A stretch of DNA of 64,000 bases from Actinomadura livida (GTDB lineage: Bacteria; Actinomycetota; Actinomycetes; Streptosporangiales; Streptosporangiaceae): the NCBI RefSeq assembly GCF_014648675.1, contig NZ_BMRO01000006.1:364646-428645 (forward strand), read 5' to 3'. Made by a program: the position numbers and the translations under genes. Positions 25,439-33,121 of the stretch are shown here, piece after piece. Numbering within the stretch: position 1 is the stretch's first letter; each line of letters opens with the position of its first letter. The notes under the pieces are model-generated. The model ran no database searches. It was given only the letters and a program-made list of their open reading frames with translations, and was not told the DNA's origin.

Positions 25439-27021
25439 CGCTGGAGCTTCCCGGTCAGGCCGCGGGGCAGGGAGTCGACGAACTCGATCGACCGGGGGTA
25501 CTTGTACGGCGCTATCTCCTGCTTCGCGAAGTCCTGCAGTTCGGCGGTCTTGCCGGGACCGGCGGACGCGCCGTCCCGGAGCACGACGTACGCCTTCACG
25601 ATCGACTGCCGCAGCGGATCGGGGGCCGCCACCACGCCCGCCTCCAGGACGTCCGGGTGCCTGAGCAGGGCCTGCTCCACCTCCGGCCCGGCGATCTTGT
25701 AGCCGGACGAGACGATCATGTCGTCGCTGCGGGCCTGGTACCAGAAATGGCCGTCCGCGTCGCGGACATAGGTGTCCCCGGTGATGTTCCAGCCGTCGGC
25801 CACGTAGCCGCGCTGCCGCTCGTCGCGGAGGTACCGGCAGCCGGTCGGGCCCCGGACGGCGAGGCGTCCGGCCTCCCCGTCCGGCACCGGGCGCCCCTCC
25901 TCGTCCAGGACGGCCGCCCGGTAGCCCGGTACCGTCCGCCCGGTGGACCCGGGGCGGATCCGGTCCCGCTCGGCGGAGATGAAGATGTGCAGCAGTTCGG
26001 TGCAGCCGATGCCGTCGAGGACCTCCACCCCGGTCGCGGCGTGGAACTCCCGCCATACGGCGGCCGGCAGGTGCTCCCCCGCGGACACGCAGGTGCGGAG
26101 GCCGGCCAGGGCCTCGGCCTTCCCGGTGGCCAGCAGCGCCCGGTACATGGTGGGCGCGGTGAACAGCGTGGTCACCGCGCGGTCCGCGATGGCGTCGGCC
26201 AGCCCGTCCGGGGTGGCCTGCTCGATCAGGAGCACGGCGGCGCCCGCGCTCAGCGGGAAGACGACGAGCCCGCCGAGGCCGAAGGTGAACCCCAGCGGCG
26301 GGGTGCCGGCGAAGACGTCGCCGGGACGGGCGCCGAGGACGTGCCGGCCGTAGGTGTCGTTGATCGCGAGGACGTCCCGGTGGAAGTGCGCCGTGATCTT
26401 CGGGACGCCGGTCGTCCCCGAGGTGGGGGCGAGCAGGGCCACGTCGTCGGCCGAGGTGGCGACCGCGGGGAAACCCGGGTCCTTGGCCTCGCTGCGACGG
26501 ATCAGGTCGTCACCGGAACCGCCGCCGTACACCAGGGTCGGCAGACCGGGCACCGCAGCCGACAGCTCGGCCGTATAGCGGTGGTCGCACACGGCGAGGT
26601 CCGGCTCGGTGAGCGCGGCAAGGGCGCCGATCTCGCCGCTGCGCAGCAGGTGCATGGTGGTGACCGCCACGCCCCCGGCCTTCAGCACGGCGAACCAGGC
26701 CGCGACCAGCCAGGGGGTGTTGGGGCCGCGCAGGAGGACCCGGTTCCCGGGCACCAGGCCGAAGTCCTCGGTGAGCACCCGGGCGGTCTGGTCGGCGCGG
26801 CGGAGCAGGTCGCCGTAGGTCCAGGTCTCGGTACCGGTCAGCAGGCAGGGCCGGTCCCCTCCGTGGCGGGCCACGGAGGCGTCCAGCAGCGCCGCCGCGC
26901 AGTTCAGGCGTTCCGGATATTGCAGCTCCGGCAGCCCGAAAAGCAGTTCCGGCCACTGTTGCGCGGGCGGAAGATTGTCTCGACAGAACGGGTCAACGTG
27001 AGCCGAAGGCAATAAATGCAT
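25402..27021 (-). CDS. 2-Aminobenzoate-CoA ligase-like enzyme
   Basis: A 539-residue ANL ligase. The opening PPAQQWPELLFGLPELQYP and RLNCAAALLD is characteristic of 2-aminobenzoate (anthranilate)-CoA ligases. APTSGTTGVPKI is the P-loop, GIGCTELLHIF the A5 motif, GDTYVRDADGHFWYQARSDD the hinge region and PRGLTGKLQRY holds the late lysine. It should convert anthranilate to anthraniloyl-CoA, the substrate of the flavoprotein at 9.1 kb. I chose the ATG at 27021; the frame is open to 27096, but family proteins begin here, there is no Shine-Dalgarno sequence and a promoter fits a leaderless transcript. Confidence 0.88.
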   Translation of the reverse strand: MHLLPSAHVDPFCRDNLPPAQQWPELLFGLPELQYPERLNCAAALLDASVARHGGDRPCLLTGTETWTYGDLLRRADQTARVLTEDFGLVPGNRVLLRGPNTPWLVAAWFAVLKAGGVAVTTMHLLRSGEIGALAALTEPDLAVCDHRYTAELSAAVPGLPTLVYGGGSGDDLIRRSEAKDPGFPAVATSADDVALLAPTSGTTGVPKITAHFHRDVLAINDTYGRHVLGARPGDVFAGTPPLGFTFGLGGLVVFPLSAGAAVLLIEQATPDGLADAIADRAVTTLFTAPTMYRALLATGKAEALAGLRTCVSAGEHLPAAVWREFHAATGVEVLDGIGCTELLHIFISAERDRIRPGSTGRTVPGYRAAVLDEEGRPVPDGEAGRLAVRGPTGCRYLRDERQRGYVADGWNITGDTYVRDADGHFWYQARSDDMIVSSGYKIAGPEVEQALLRHPDVLEAGVVAAPDPLRQSIVKAYVVLRDGASAGPGKTAELQDFAKQEIAPYKYPRSIEFVDSLPRGLTGKLQRYLLRESAAKQV

Positions 27022-27028
27022 AAGTTTG

Positions 27029-27067
27029 ACTATGCCATGCGAGATAGCCCGGATCAAGCATTCGAAT
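27029..27067 (-). promoter_or_regulatory. Leaderless promoter of the anthranilate ligase gene
   Basis: On the minus strand, TTGATC (27057 to 27052) and CATAGT (27034 to 27029) are spaced by 17 nt. Seven bases separate the -10 from the ATG at 27021, so transcription would start at or next to the start codon. ATTCGAAT (27067 to 27060) lies just upstream and is also found before the main operon promoter; the string ATAGTCAA is common to both -10 regions. The rest of the 260-base gap up to 27281 holds nothing I recognise. Confidence 0.6.
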
Positions 27068-27281
27068 AGCGCGCGATCCGATCTCGCACGGCGCAATTAT
27101 GTGGGCATCGAGTTGATCTGTTCACCGTGCGTTGCGGTATCCGCCCGTAACCGGATGGATTCACAGTGTCCGGTTCTCTGTACGGCTCGTGGTGGCGGCG
27201 GAGAGCATGTGTTTCGCGAAAGCGAATGGCCGGCGGCGCACGGGACGGCTCCGATCGGGGGAAGGGACGCGGGGCACCGGG

Positions 27282-27839
27282 TCAGGCCGGTGGGGACCAG
27301 GCTGGATCACGGCCCAGGAGCGCGGCGATGTTGTCGATCGCGGGGCGGGCCGGATCTTCGGCGAGGGGTGCGCGGTAGACGCCGCCGGGGCCGTTGAGGG
27401 GGCTGCCCGGTGCGGTATTGGCCCGGGCCAGCGGCAGCGCCGCCTCGGCCAGCCGGGCCGGGACGCCGGGCGTGGTGTGGAGGGCGCGGTTCAGGTCCCA
27501 GCGGTGGACCAGCATGTCCACGGCGTGGACGCCCAGCACCATCTCGGTCGGCACCTCCCCCAGCCACGGGATGAGCACCGTCTCGCCGGCCTGTTCGAGG
27601 ACGGCGAAACAGCGCGCCGCGATACGGGCGAAGTCGTCCCGGGGGTCGCCGTTCGCCTCGAAGGGCGGCAGCACCGCCCGCGCGATGGCCTCATGGCGCT
27701 CGTTCATGTGGTTGAGCAGATCGGTGACCGTCCACCCGTCGCACGGGGTCGGACTCGCCATCGCGGAGTCGGGGACCAGGGCGACGTCGTGGCCGATCAG
27801 AGCCAGTGCGGTCGCTTCGAACCAGAGCAGATCGCTCAT
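27282..27839 (-). CDS. TIGR03086-type (DinB/maleylpyruvate isomerase-like) protein
   Basis: A 185-residue protein with the features of actinobacterial TIGR03086/MDMPI-N proteins: CDGWTVTDLLNHMNERHEAIA near residues 27-47 and VHAVDMLVHRWDLNRAL about 105-121. The His residues of NHMNERH and of VHRWD are positioned to bind a metal in the DinB-like four-helix bundle. Biochemical roles are mostly unknown; some relatives are mycothiol-dependent enzymes. The ATG at 27839 follows GGAAGG at good spacing. It lies 91 bases downstream of the RidA-like gene on the same strand. Confidence 0.75.
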   Translation of the reverse strand: MSDLLWFEATALALIGHDVALVPDSAMASPTPCDGWTVTDLLNHMNERHEAIARAVLPPFEANGDPRDDFARIAARCFAVLEQAGETVLIPWLGEVPTEMVLGVHAVDMLVHRWDLNRALHTTPGVPARLAEAALPLARANTAPGSPLNGPGGVYRAPLAEDPARPAIDNIAALLGRDPAWSPPA

Positions 27840-27930
27840 GAGGATGCCTTCCGAATTCGACGGATGGGTGGACTGACTCGCCGGAACTGGACGGGCGCCC
27901 CGGGCCGCTGCGGGACCGGTTGCAGGCGGG

Positions 27931-28398
27931 TCAGGAAGGCTCGCCGGTCGACTCCAGGATGAGGTCGAGTTCCAGCGGCATCCCGCCGGGAAGCGCGACC
28001 GAGCCGAAGACCAGCCGGGTGTGGCGGGTCGGCGCGAAGGCGGTGTCGAAGACCTCCGAGGCCCCGTCGGCCACCGCCGCGTGGTCGCGGAAACCGGGAT
28101 CGCAGGCGATGTGGACGGCAAGCCTCACGACGCGCGTGACCTGCTCCAGGCCGGTGGCCGCGTCGATCACGGCGAGGGCGTTGAGGGCCGCCGCCCGTGC
28201 CGCGTCCCGGCCCTCGGACGTGCCGAGTTCCGCGCCGAGGCGTCCCGTGACGAGCGGGGCGCCGTCGCGCAGCGGCAGCATCCCGCTGAGGAACAGCAGG
28301 CCCGACGCCGCTGCGGCCGGTACGTAGCCGCCGAGCGGCCGGGGCGGTTCGGGCAGGTGCAGTCCCGCGGCTCGCAGGCGTGCGGCCGGGGCGCTCAT
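27931..28398 (-). CDS. RidA/YjgF-family protein
   Basis: A 155-residue member of the RidA superfamily: GGYVPAAAASGLLFLSGMLPLRDG at the start, the helix with ALNALAVIDAATGLEQVTRVVRLAVHI, and PTRHTRLVFGSVALPGGMPLELDLI at the end. RidA proper deaminates reactive enamines/imines using an Arg in the R-x-x-V core; here a late Arg (PTRHTRLVFG) is present. Subfamily role is unclear. The start overlaps the stop of the upstream reductase gene by ATGA. Confidence 0.85.
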   Translation of the reverse strand: MSAPAARLRAAGLHLPEPPRPLGGYVPAAAASGLLFLSGMLPLRDGAPLVTGRLGAELGTSEGRDAARAAALNALAVIDAATGLEQVTRVVRLAVHIACDPGFRDHAAVADGASEVFDTAFAPTRHTRLVFGSVALPGGMPLELDLILESTGEPS

Positions 28399-29084
28399 CC
28401 GGTGGGCCGGGCGATGAGCCCGCCCACCCGGTCGGCCTGGCCGGGCTGCCACCTCTCCCCCAGCAGCGCGTAGTTCATGCGGGGGAAGTAGCCGAGCCGG
28501 GTGCCGAGCTCGCCGCTCAGCAGCGTCATGCGCTCGACCGTGCGGGCGTTGGCAAGCCGGCCGGCGTCGACGTAGCGGAACGGGGTGCCCGCGCCGAGAT
28601 CGATGACCTGCCGCTTGGCGTCCGCGTCGTCGGAGACGACGTAGACGTCGCTGACGAGGCCGCCGAAGTCCGGCTTGTCGAAGACCTCCCACCAGACGTT
28701 CTTGAAGGCGCCGACGACGCGGGTGTCCGGAAGGGTCGCGGCGATCTGCTCGGCGCCGCTGGTGTCCCAGGGGGTGATGAAGTCGCTGTAGTCGGCGTTG
28801 AACGGGTTGGTGATGTCGATGAGGATCCTGCCGCGCAGGGTCTCGCGCAGCGGTTCGAGCTGTGCCAGCAGGCCGTCCCGCAGGAAGATGGCCGGCAGCA
28901 CGACGGGCGCGTCGAGGGCCCGGGCGCGGTCGCCGGAGGTGAGACCGGGGAGGCCGAGGCCGGCGGCGATCTTGTCGGCCCGCGCGGTGTCGCGGGAGCC
29001 GAGGACCACGTCGTGTCCGGCGCGGGCGTACATCGCCGCGAGCCGCACCCCCATCCGTCCCGTGCCGAGAATGCCGATCTTCAT
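28395..29084 (-). CDS. NADPH-dependent F420 reductase-like oxidoreductase
   Basis: A 229-residue Rossmann protein. MKIGILGTGRMGVRLAAMYA opens with the GxGxxG motif, LGSRDTARADKI follows the second strand as in NADPH-binding Fno-like proteins, and LIDITNPFNADYSD and GAFKNVWWEVF match the conserved core of the F420_oxidored/DUF family. It probably reduces or oxidises a small cofactor or metabolite using NADP(H). Start ATG at 29084 preceded by AAGGGAA. Divergent to the ArsR gene at 29259 with a shared operator region, so it is the likely first gene of the regulated unit. Confidence 0.82.
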   Translation of the reverse strand: MKIGILGTGRMGVRLAAMYARAGHDVVLGSRDTARADKIAAGLGLPGLTSGDRARALDAPVVLPAIFLRDGLLAQLEPLRETLRGRILIDITNPFNADYSDFITPWDTSGAEQIAATLPDTRVVGAFKNVWWEVFDKPDFGGLVSDVYVVSDDADAKRQVIDLGAGTPFRYVDAGRLANARTVERMTLLSGELGTRLGYFPRMNYALLGERWQPGQADRVGGLIARPTG

Positions 29085-29163
29085 TGCGGTTCCCTTCTGT
29101 CGTGTCCGCCGTCCCGGACGGTCGCGACCCTCCGCGGAAACGCGGGCCGGCCGGGATGTGATC

Positions 29164-29201
29164 AACGTACACCGCTATATAGCTAAATCGCAATTTGCCT
29201 A
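29164..29201 (-). promoter_or_regulatory. ArsR-controlled promoter of the reductase operon
   Basis: On the minus strand TTGCGA (29193 to 29188) and TACGTT (29169 to 29164) are spaced by 18 nt. The spacer contains a perfect 10-bp palindrome GCTATATAGC (29174-29183). A second imperfect repeat, TAGCTAAAT and ATTTGCCTA around a 4-nt spacer (29180-29201), overlaps the -35. Both lie in the 174-base gap shared with the divergent ArsR gene, so repression by that protein is the simplest reading. Confidence 0.6.
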
Positions 29202-29258
29202 TGCACTTCCCCTCGTCGGCGGTCGGGGGCGCCCCCTGGCTGCGGCTACGCTGACTGC

Positions 29259-29579
29259 ATGAGCGAGGTGGTGCAGGGGGTCGATCTCGAGGTGCTGCGC
29301 GCCCTGTCCAGCCGGGCGCGGCTGGACATCCTGCGCTGGCTCAAGAACCCCGCCGCGAACTTCGGCCACCAGGCGGTCGGCGACTTCGACGTCGAGGGGG
29401 TGTGCGTGTCGGTCATCCAGGAGCGCGCCGGCATGTCCCAGCCGACTGTCTCGGCCCACCTGAAGGTCCTGCACCAGGCCGGCCTCGTCACCCGGAAGAA
29501 GGTCGGCGCCTGGCAGTACTACAAGCGCGACGAGGCGGCGATCCGCGCCTTCACCGAGGTCCTGGCCAGGGAGCTCTGA
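29259..29579 (+). CDS. ArsR-family winged-helix regulator
   Basis: A 106-residue regulator: LSSRARLDILRWLKNPAANF is helix 1-2, VSVIQERAGMSQPTVSAHLKVLHQAGLVTRKK is the HTH, and GAWQYYKRDEAAI is the wing. No CxC metal site is seen in the recognition helix region, so the signal may be redox or a small molecule. The ATG is preceded by TACGCT six bases upstream, so the mRNA could be leaderless. It is divergent from the reductase-RidA-TIGR03086 group and probably controls it. Confidence 0.88.
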   Translation: MSEVVQGVDLEVLRALSSRARLDILRWLKNPAANFGHQAVGDFDVEGVCVSVIQERAGMSQPTVSAHLKVLHQAGLVTRKKVGAWQYYKRDEAAIRAFTEVLAREL

Positions 29580-29619
29580 CACGACGGCTTTCGGATACCG
29601 CCGCCGTGCCGGAGGTCGT

Positions 29620-29812
29620 CTAGCGGAGCCGACGTGCCGACCCCCACGAGCAGGATCCGCTCGGCCCCGTGGAGCGCGTCGACCGCGCTGTCCGATTGCT
29701 CCGCGTCGATGGTGGAGCCGATGTCCCGGAGCGCCTCGGCGTCCGAATTGATGATCTTGCCCAGGACGTCGATGGGCCGGTCGCCCGCCTCGACACGCGA
29801 CTCGATGAGCGT
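29620..29812 (-). pseudogene. Remnant of an RpiR/MurR-type SIS-domain regulator
   Basis: Minus-strand translation of this stretch contains ESRVEAGDRPIDVLGKIINS, then DAEALRDIGSTIDAEQSDSAVDALHGAERILLVGVGTSAP across about 60 residues. This is the linker and the first part of the SIS domain of RpiR-family regulators. The N-terminal HTH and the rest of the SIS domain are absent: upstream there is no HTH and downstream the frame turns to unrelated sequence after APL. I therefore call it a decayed gene, not a functional one. Limits are approximate. Confidence 0.65.
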
Positions 29813-29971
29813 TCCATGCCGGGGCCTGGCGCGTCGGCGTGCGGCCGCCGGAGGGGTAGGGCATGCTCGGTCCGGTGACGGCGTCGCTGGCGTCGCCGCG
29901 CCGCTCGCATGTCCGCTCGACCGCAGCGCACTGTGGCCGGGCCCGGGGGGAGTTTCCACGGAGGGACGCCG

Positions 29972-30592
29972 ATGAGCCACCGCATCCTGCCGAACGCCGA
30001 GGTCGACCCGTCCGCGGAACTCGGCGACGGGACGACCGTGTGGGGACTCGCCCAGGTCCGCGAGGGCGCGCGGCTCGGCGCGGGCTGCATCGTGGGGCGC
30101 GGCGCGTACGTGGGCGCGGGCGTGCGGATCGGCGACAACGTCAAGCTTCAGAACCACGCGCTCGTCTACGAGCCGGCCGTGCTGGAGGACGGCGTGTTCG
30201 TCGGGCCCGCGGTCGTCCTCACCAACGACCGCGCGCCCCGCTCGGTGACCCCGGACGGGACGCTGAAGCGGGCCGCCGACTGGGAGGCCGCCGGGGTGCA
30301 CGTCGCCGAGGGCGCCTCGCTCGGCGCGCGCAGCGTGTGCGTCGCGCCGGTGCGCGTCGGGCGCTGGGCGATGGTCGCGGCCGGCGCGGTCGTGACCCGC
30401 GACGTTCCCGACTTCGGGCTGGTCGCGGGCGTGCCCGCCCGGCGGATCGGCTGGGTCGGCCGCGCCGGGGCCCGGCTGGCCGAGCGGCCGGGCGAGCCGG
30501 GCACGTGGGAGTGCCCGGAGACCGGCGAGCGCTACATCGCGTCGCCCGCCGCCGACGGCTCCGGAGCGACGGTCATGGCCGCGACGAGCTGA
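29972..30592 (+). CDS. Hexapeptide-repeat N-acetyltransferase (WbpD/WlbB-like)
   Basis: A 206-residue left-handed beta-helix enzyme. Many hexapeptide turns are visible (IVGRGAYVGAGVRIGDNVKLQ, LEDGVFVGPAVV), with DWEAAGVHVAEGASLGARS and WAMVAAGAVVTRDVP followed by GLVAGVPARRIGWV, the pattern of acyltransferases that acetylate the 3-amino group of UDP-2-acetamido-3-amino-2,3-dideoxyglucuronate. The C terminus has a CPETGERY segment. With the three enzymes at 36-39.7 kb it would complete the diNAcGlcA pathway. Start ATG at 29972 with GGAGGG upstream; it is convergent to the glycosyltransferase operon. Confidence 0.85.
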   Translation: MSHRILPNAEVDPSAELGDGTTVWGLAQVREGARLGAGCIVGRGAYVGAGVRIGDNVKLQNHALVYEPAVLEDGVFVGPAVVLTNDRAPRSVTPDGTLKRAADWEAAGVHVAEGASLGARSVCVAPVRVGRWAMVAAGAVVTRDVPDFGLVAGVPARRIGWVGRAGARLAERPGEPGTWECPETGERYIASPAADGSGATVMAATS

Positions 30593-30597
30593 GCCGC

Positions 30598-31194
30598 TCA
30601 GGGTGCGGCGTCCAGGCTCCTGTCCTGCCGCGTCGTCACGATGAGGCCGGGGTTCCGGCGGGCCAGCCACCGGGCGAACGGGACCGACGTGCGGTCCATC
30701 ACGACGACCCGGGCGAGCCCGGCCGGGTCGACGTCGCGCAGGACGTGCCGCCGCGCGATACGGGCCAGCAGCAGCGGCCGGACGTGCCGGTAGAACGGCA
30801 CGAAGAGCCGGCGGTGGACGCGGCGCGAGGCCATGGTCCGCGCGCGGTCCAGCCGTGCGCCCCGCCGGCCGCGCCGCGCGACCGGCCGCACGACGAGCCG
30901 CGGCAGCCTGAAGACCAGCGTGCGCTCCAGCCAGAGCAGCGGATGCCCGGCCTCGGCTCGGTCGAGCCGGTGCAGGCGGACCCGTCCGTCCAGGTCGTCC
31001 CAGCCGTCCGATTCGGCGGTCAGCAGCTCGACCCGCGCCCCCTCGGCCGCCGCGAAGTGACCGGCCAGCCCGATGATCCGCCGGTACTGGCGGACGGGTT
31101 TCACGTTCGGCCTGGGGTCCATGGTCAGCCCGGGGTCCATCGCCACGACCAGCACCCGCGGGGCCCGCGCACCGTCCATGCCGCCTCCCGGCAT
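30598..31194 (-). CDS. Small glycan-locus protein, glycosyltransferase-like N-terminal fold (paralogue A)
   Basis: A 198-residue protein of unknown function. The N terminus VLVVAMDPGL is followed by a conserved-looking LLWLERTLVFRLPRLVVRPVARR segment and a basic middle region. The C-terminal VVVMDRTSVPFARWLARRNPGLIVTTRQD resembles the beta-strand/loop of GT-B proteins. It shares this layout with the 180-residue protein at 32579-33121. Its start overlaps the glycosyltransferase stop (ATGA); a second ATG at 31179 is possible. Perhaps a truncated or partner subunit of a glycosyltransferase. Confidence 0.55.
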   Translation of the reverse strand: MPGGGMDGARAPRVLVVAMDPGLTMDPRPNVKPVRQYRRIIGLAGHFAAAEGARVELLTAESDGWDDLDGRVRLHRLDRAEAGHPLLWLERTLVFRLPRLVVRPVARRGRRGARLDRARTMASRRVHRRLFVPFYRHVRPLLLARIARRHVLRDVDPAGLARVVVMDRTSVPFARWLARRNPGLIVTTRQDRSLDAAP

Positions 31195-32582
31195 CAGCGG
31201 CCTCCCGCGCGGCGTCCACGGGCGGCCAGTTCGGCCAGCCGCCGCACCAGCGGCTCCAGCGTGCGGTTCCGTTCGAAGCGGCCGGCGTAGGCGCGGGCCT
31301 CCGCCACCTGCCGCTCGCCCAGGCCGGCCGCCGCCTTCGCGGCCTCGACCATCGAGACGGCGATGTCCGCCGGATCGAGCCCTCCGGGGTTGAACCACAG
31401 CGGATAGCCCCGCAGCGGTTCCTCGGCCGCCGACCCGGGCGAGTGGACCGACACGATGGGACGGCCCGCCGCCATGTACTCGAAGATCTTCCCGGACGTG
31501 ACGTAGCGGCCACCGCCGTTCAGGAACACCAGGACGTCGGAGTCCCGGTAGACGTCGCCGAGGTCGGTCTTCGACACGGCCCCGCGATGGCGCACCCCGG
31601 GGGCGAGCACCCGCTCATCGCCGTCCCCGCCGGCGGTTCCGGCGTTGAACCGCCGCCGGAGCACGGTCTCGGCGCCCTTGAAGAACCCGAAGTACCCGTA
31701 GAGGTCGAGTTCGGCGCGCACCATGTCGGAGTGCTCGCGGGCGCGGGCGAACCCCTCGACCAGTTCCTCGATGGGCTGCTGGCCGGTGATCGTGCCGACG
31801 AAGGAGAACCGGGGCGCGTGCCCGCCCGTCTCCGCACGGGCGGCCGGCGGGGGCTCGGTGGTCTCGGGGAGGGTGTCGGCGTCCCAGCCGTTCAGGACCG
31901 TCATCATGCGGCCGGCCGCCCGCGGGTAGCGGTCGGCGTGCCAGGACCGCTGGGCGTCGTTGACGAACAGGGAGTTCGCCGCGGTCTCCAGCACCCGGCG
32001 CTCCCAGCGCCACGCGGGATGCCCGTCCTCGAACCTCGGCTCCTCGCTGAACTGGTCGAGAGTCCACGAGTCCCGGTAGTCGAGGACGTAGGGGGTGCGG
32101 GTCAGCTTGCGGAACAGCCACGCGGCGGCGAACGAGGCGAACGGGTTCCCCGTCGCGAGGACCACGTCGAACCCGCGCCGCGCGTGCATCCGCACCGCCC
32201 GCCGGACGGCGGCGCGCGCCCACGACGCGTAGTGCTCGGGGAAGACGTGCTCCTGTCCCCACGTGTACAGCGACTGGGCGAGCTGCGGGAACGTCCCCCG
32301 GAACGCGCTGTACTCGCGCAGGTCCGTCTGCCATGCGAACCGGTTCAGCTCGGGCCGCACCAGGGTGATCCGCGGGTCGATCGTCTCCATCAGCTTGTCG
32401 TCGACCGAGCCGAGCGTCCCGTGCAGGAACGGCAGCGGCGCCGCGAAGACCGTGACGTCCCAGCCCAGCTCGGCCAGCCGGTTGGCGGTCGCCCGGGGGC
32501 GGAACACCCCGCTGGCGCGGGACGGGGGGAAGTAGAAGGCGAGGTACAGCAGGCGCGGGCGGCGCTCGGTCATCGGAATCAT
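31194..32582 (-). CDS. GT4-like glycosyltransferase
   Basis: A 462-residue GT-B glycosyltransferase. The N-terminal domain has the FYFPPSRASGVFRPRATANRL loop that binds acceptor near residue 15-35, and YVLDYRDSWTLDQF. The C-terminal domain has VLNGWDADTLPE, FSFVGTITGQQPIEELVEG, DVLVFLNGGGRYVTSGKIF and EYMAAGRPIVSV, where the Glu and Lys expected for nucleotide-sugar binding lie. It probably transfers a sugar during assembly of a surface glycan. ATGA coupling on both sides joins it to the two small flanking proteins. Confidence 0.85.
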   Translation of the reverse strand: MIPMTERRPRLLYLAFYFPPSRASGVFRPRATANRLAELGWDVTVFAAPLPFLHGTLGSVDDKLMETIDPRITLVRPELNRFAWQTDLREYSAFRGTFPQLAQSLYTWGQEHVFPEHYASWARAAVRRAVRMHARRGFDVVLATGNPFASFAAAWLFRKLTRTPYVLDYRDSWTLDQFSEEPRFEDGHPAWRWERRVLETAANSLFVNDAQRSWHADRYPRAAGRMMTVLNGWDADTLPETTEPPPAARAETGGHAPRFSFVGTITGQQPIEELVEGFARAREHSDMVRAELDLYGYFGFFKGAETVLRRRFNAGTAGGDGDERVLAPGVRHRGAVSKTDLGDVYRDSDVLVFLNGGGRYVTSGKIFEYMAAGRPIVSVHSPGSAAEEPLRGYPLWFNPGGLDPADIAVSMVEAAKAAAGLGERQVAEARAYAGRFERNRTLEPLVRRLAELAARGRRAGGR

Positions 32583-33121
32583 CCCCGGGTGCGGCCGGCC
32601 GGCGGCCGCCCGGCGGCGGAGGCGATGGAGTAGGCCGGCCGCGCACCCGCGCCGGCGATCACGTCCGCCAGCTCGGCCACGGTGACCAGCGACTGCGGGT
32701 CCGCGACGACGACGAGGCCGACGGACCGCGTGCGCAGCTCGCGCTCGATCACCCGCCGGCGGACCGCGGCGCGGTCGCGCCGGTAGCGGCGGGCCAGCCG
32801 GTCGTCGACGCGGTTCGCGACGCGCCGCCGGTATCCGGCATCGACGCGGTCGCCGATCCCGCGGAGCGGTCCGGGGAGGAGCACGTGCAGCAGCAGCCGC
32901 GGAATCCGGTACAGCAGGAGCCGTATCGCGGCGGGACGGTAGCGGCGTTCCAGCGCGGGCAGCTCGATGGCGTCGACGCCGTCCGGGAGCGGGTCCCCCG
33001 TCCACGCCGACGCGCCGCGGATGAGCACGGCCGCGTCGCCGCGCTCCGCGACGACCCGCGCGGATTCCCGGATCACCGCGGGCCGGCGGGAGGCGCCGAG
33101 GGCCACGAAGAGCACGTTCAC
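32579..33121 (-). CDS. Small glycan-locus protein, glycosyltransferase-like N-terminal fold (paralogue B)
   Basis: A 180-residue protein of unknown function. It starts VNVLFVALGASRRPAVIRESARVVAERG, as in GT-B N-terminal domains, followed by RLLLYRIPRLLLHVLLPGPLRG, a basic helix-rich stretch and a C-terminal VGLVVVADPQSLVTVAELADV. It resembles the 198-residue protein at 30598-31194 in length, order of blocks and position. GTG start overlaps the stop of the upstream glycosyltransferase. No catalytic EX7E-type motif is present. Confidence 0.55.
   Translation of the reverse strand: MNVLFVALGASRRPAVIRESARVVAERGDAAVLIRGASAWTGDPLPDGVDAIELPALERRYRPAAIRLLLYRIPRLLLHVLLPGPLRGIGDRVDAGYRRRVANRVDDRLARRYRRDRAAVRRRVIERELRTRSVGLVVVADPQSLVTVAELADVIAGAGARPAYSIASAAGRPPAGRTRG

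Noticed and set aside
9059..27021. Anthranilate degradation pathway
   Set aside because: The ligase and hydroxylase alone would fit catabolism, but they lie with an anthranilate-producing synthase, KS genes, ACPs and an exporter, so a biosynthetic role is favoured.
6513..29300. Integrative element between tRNA-Val and the 27-29 kb region
   Set aside because: No integrase, excisionase or second copy of the tRNA-Val 3' end was found; only the position next to tRNAs supports it.
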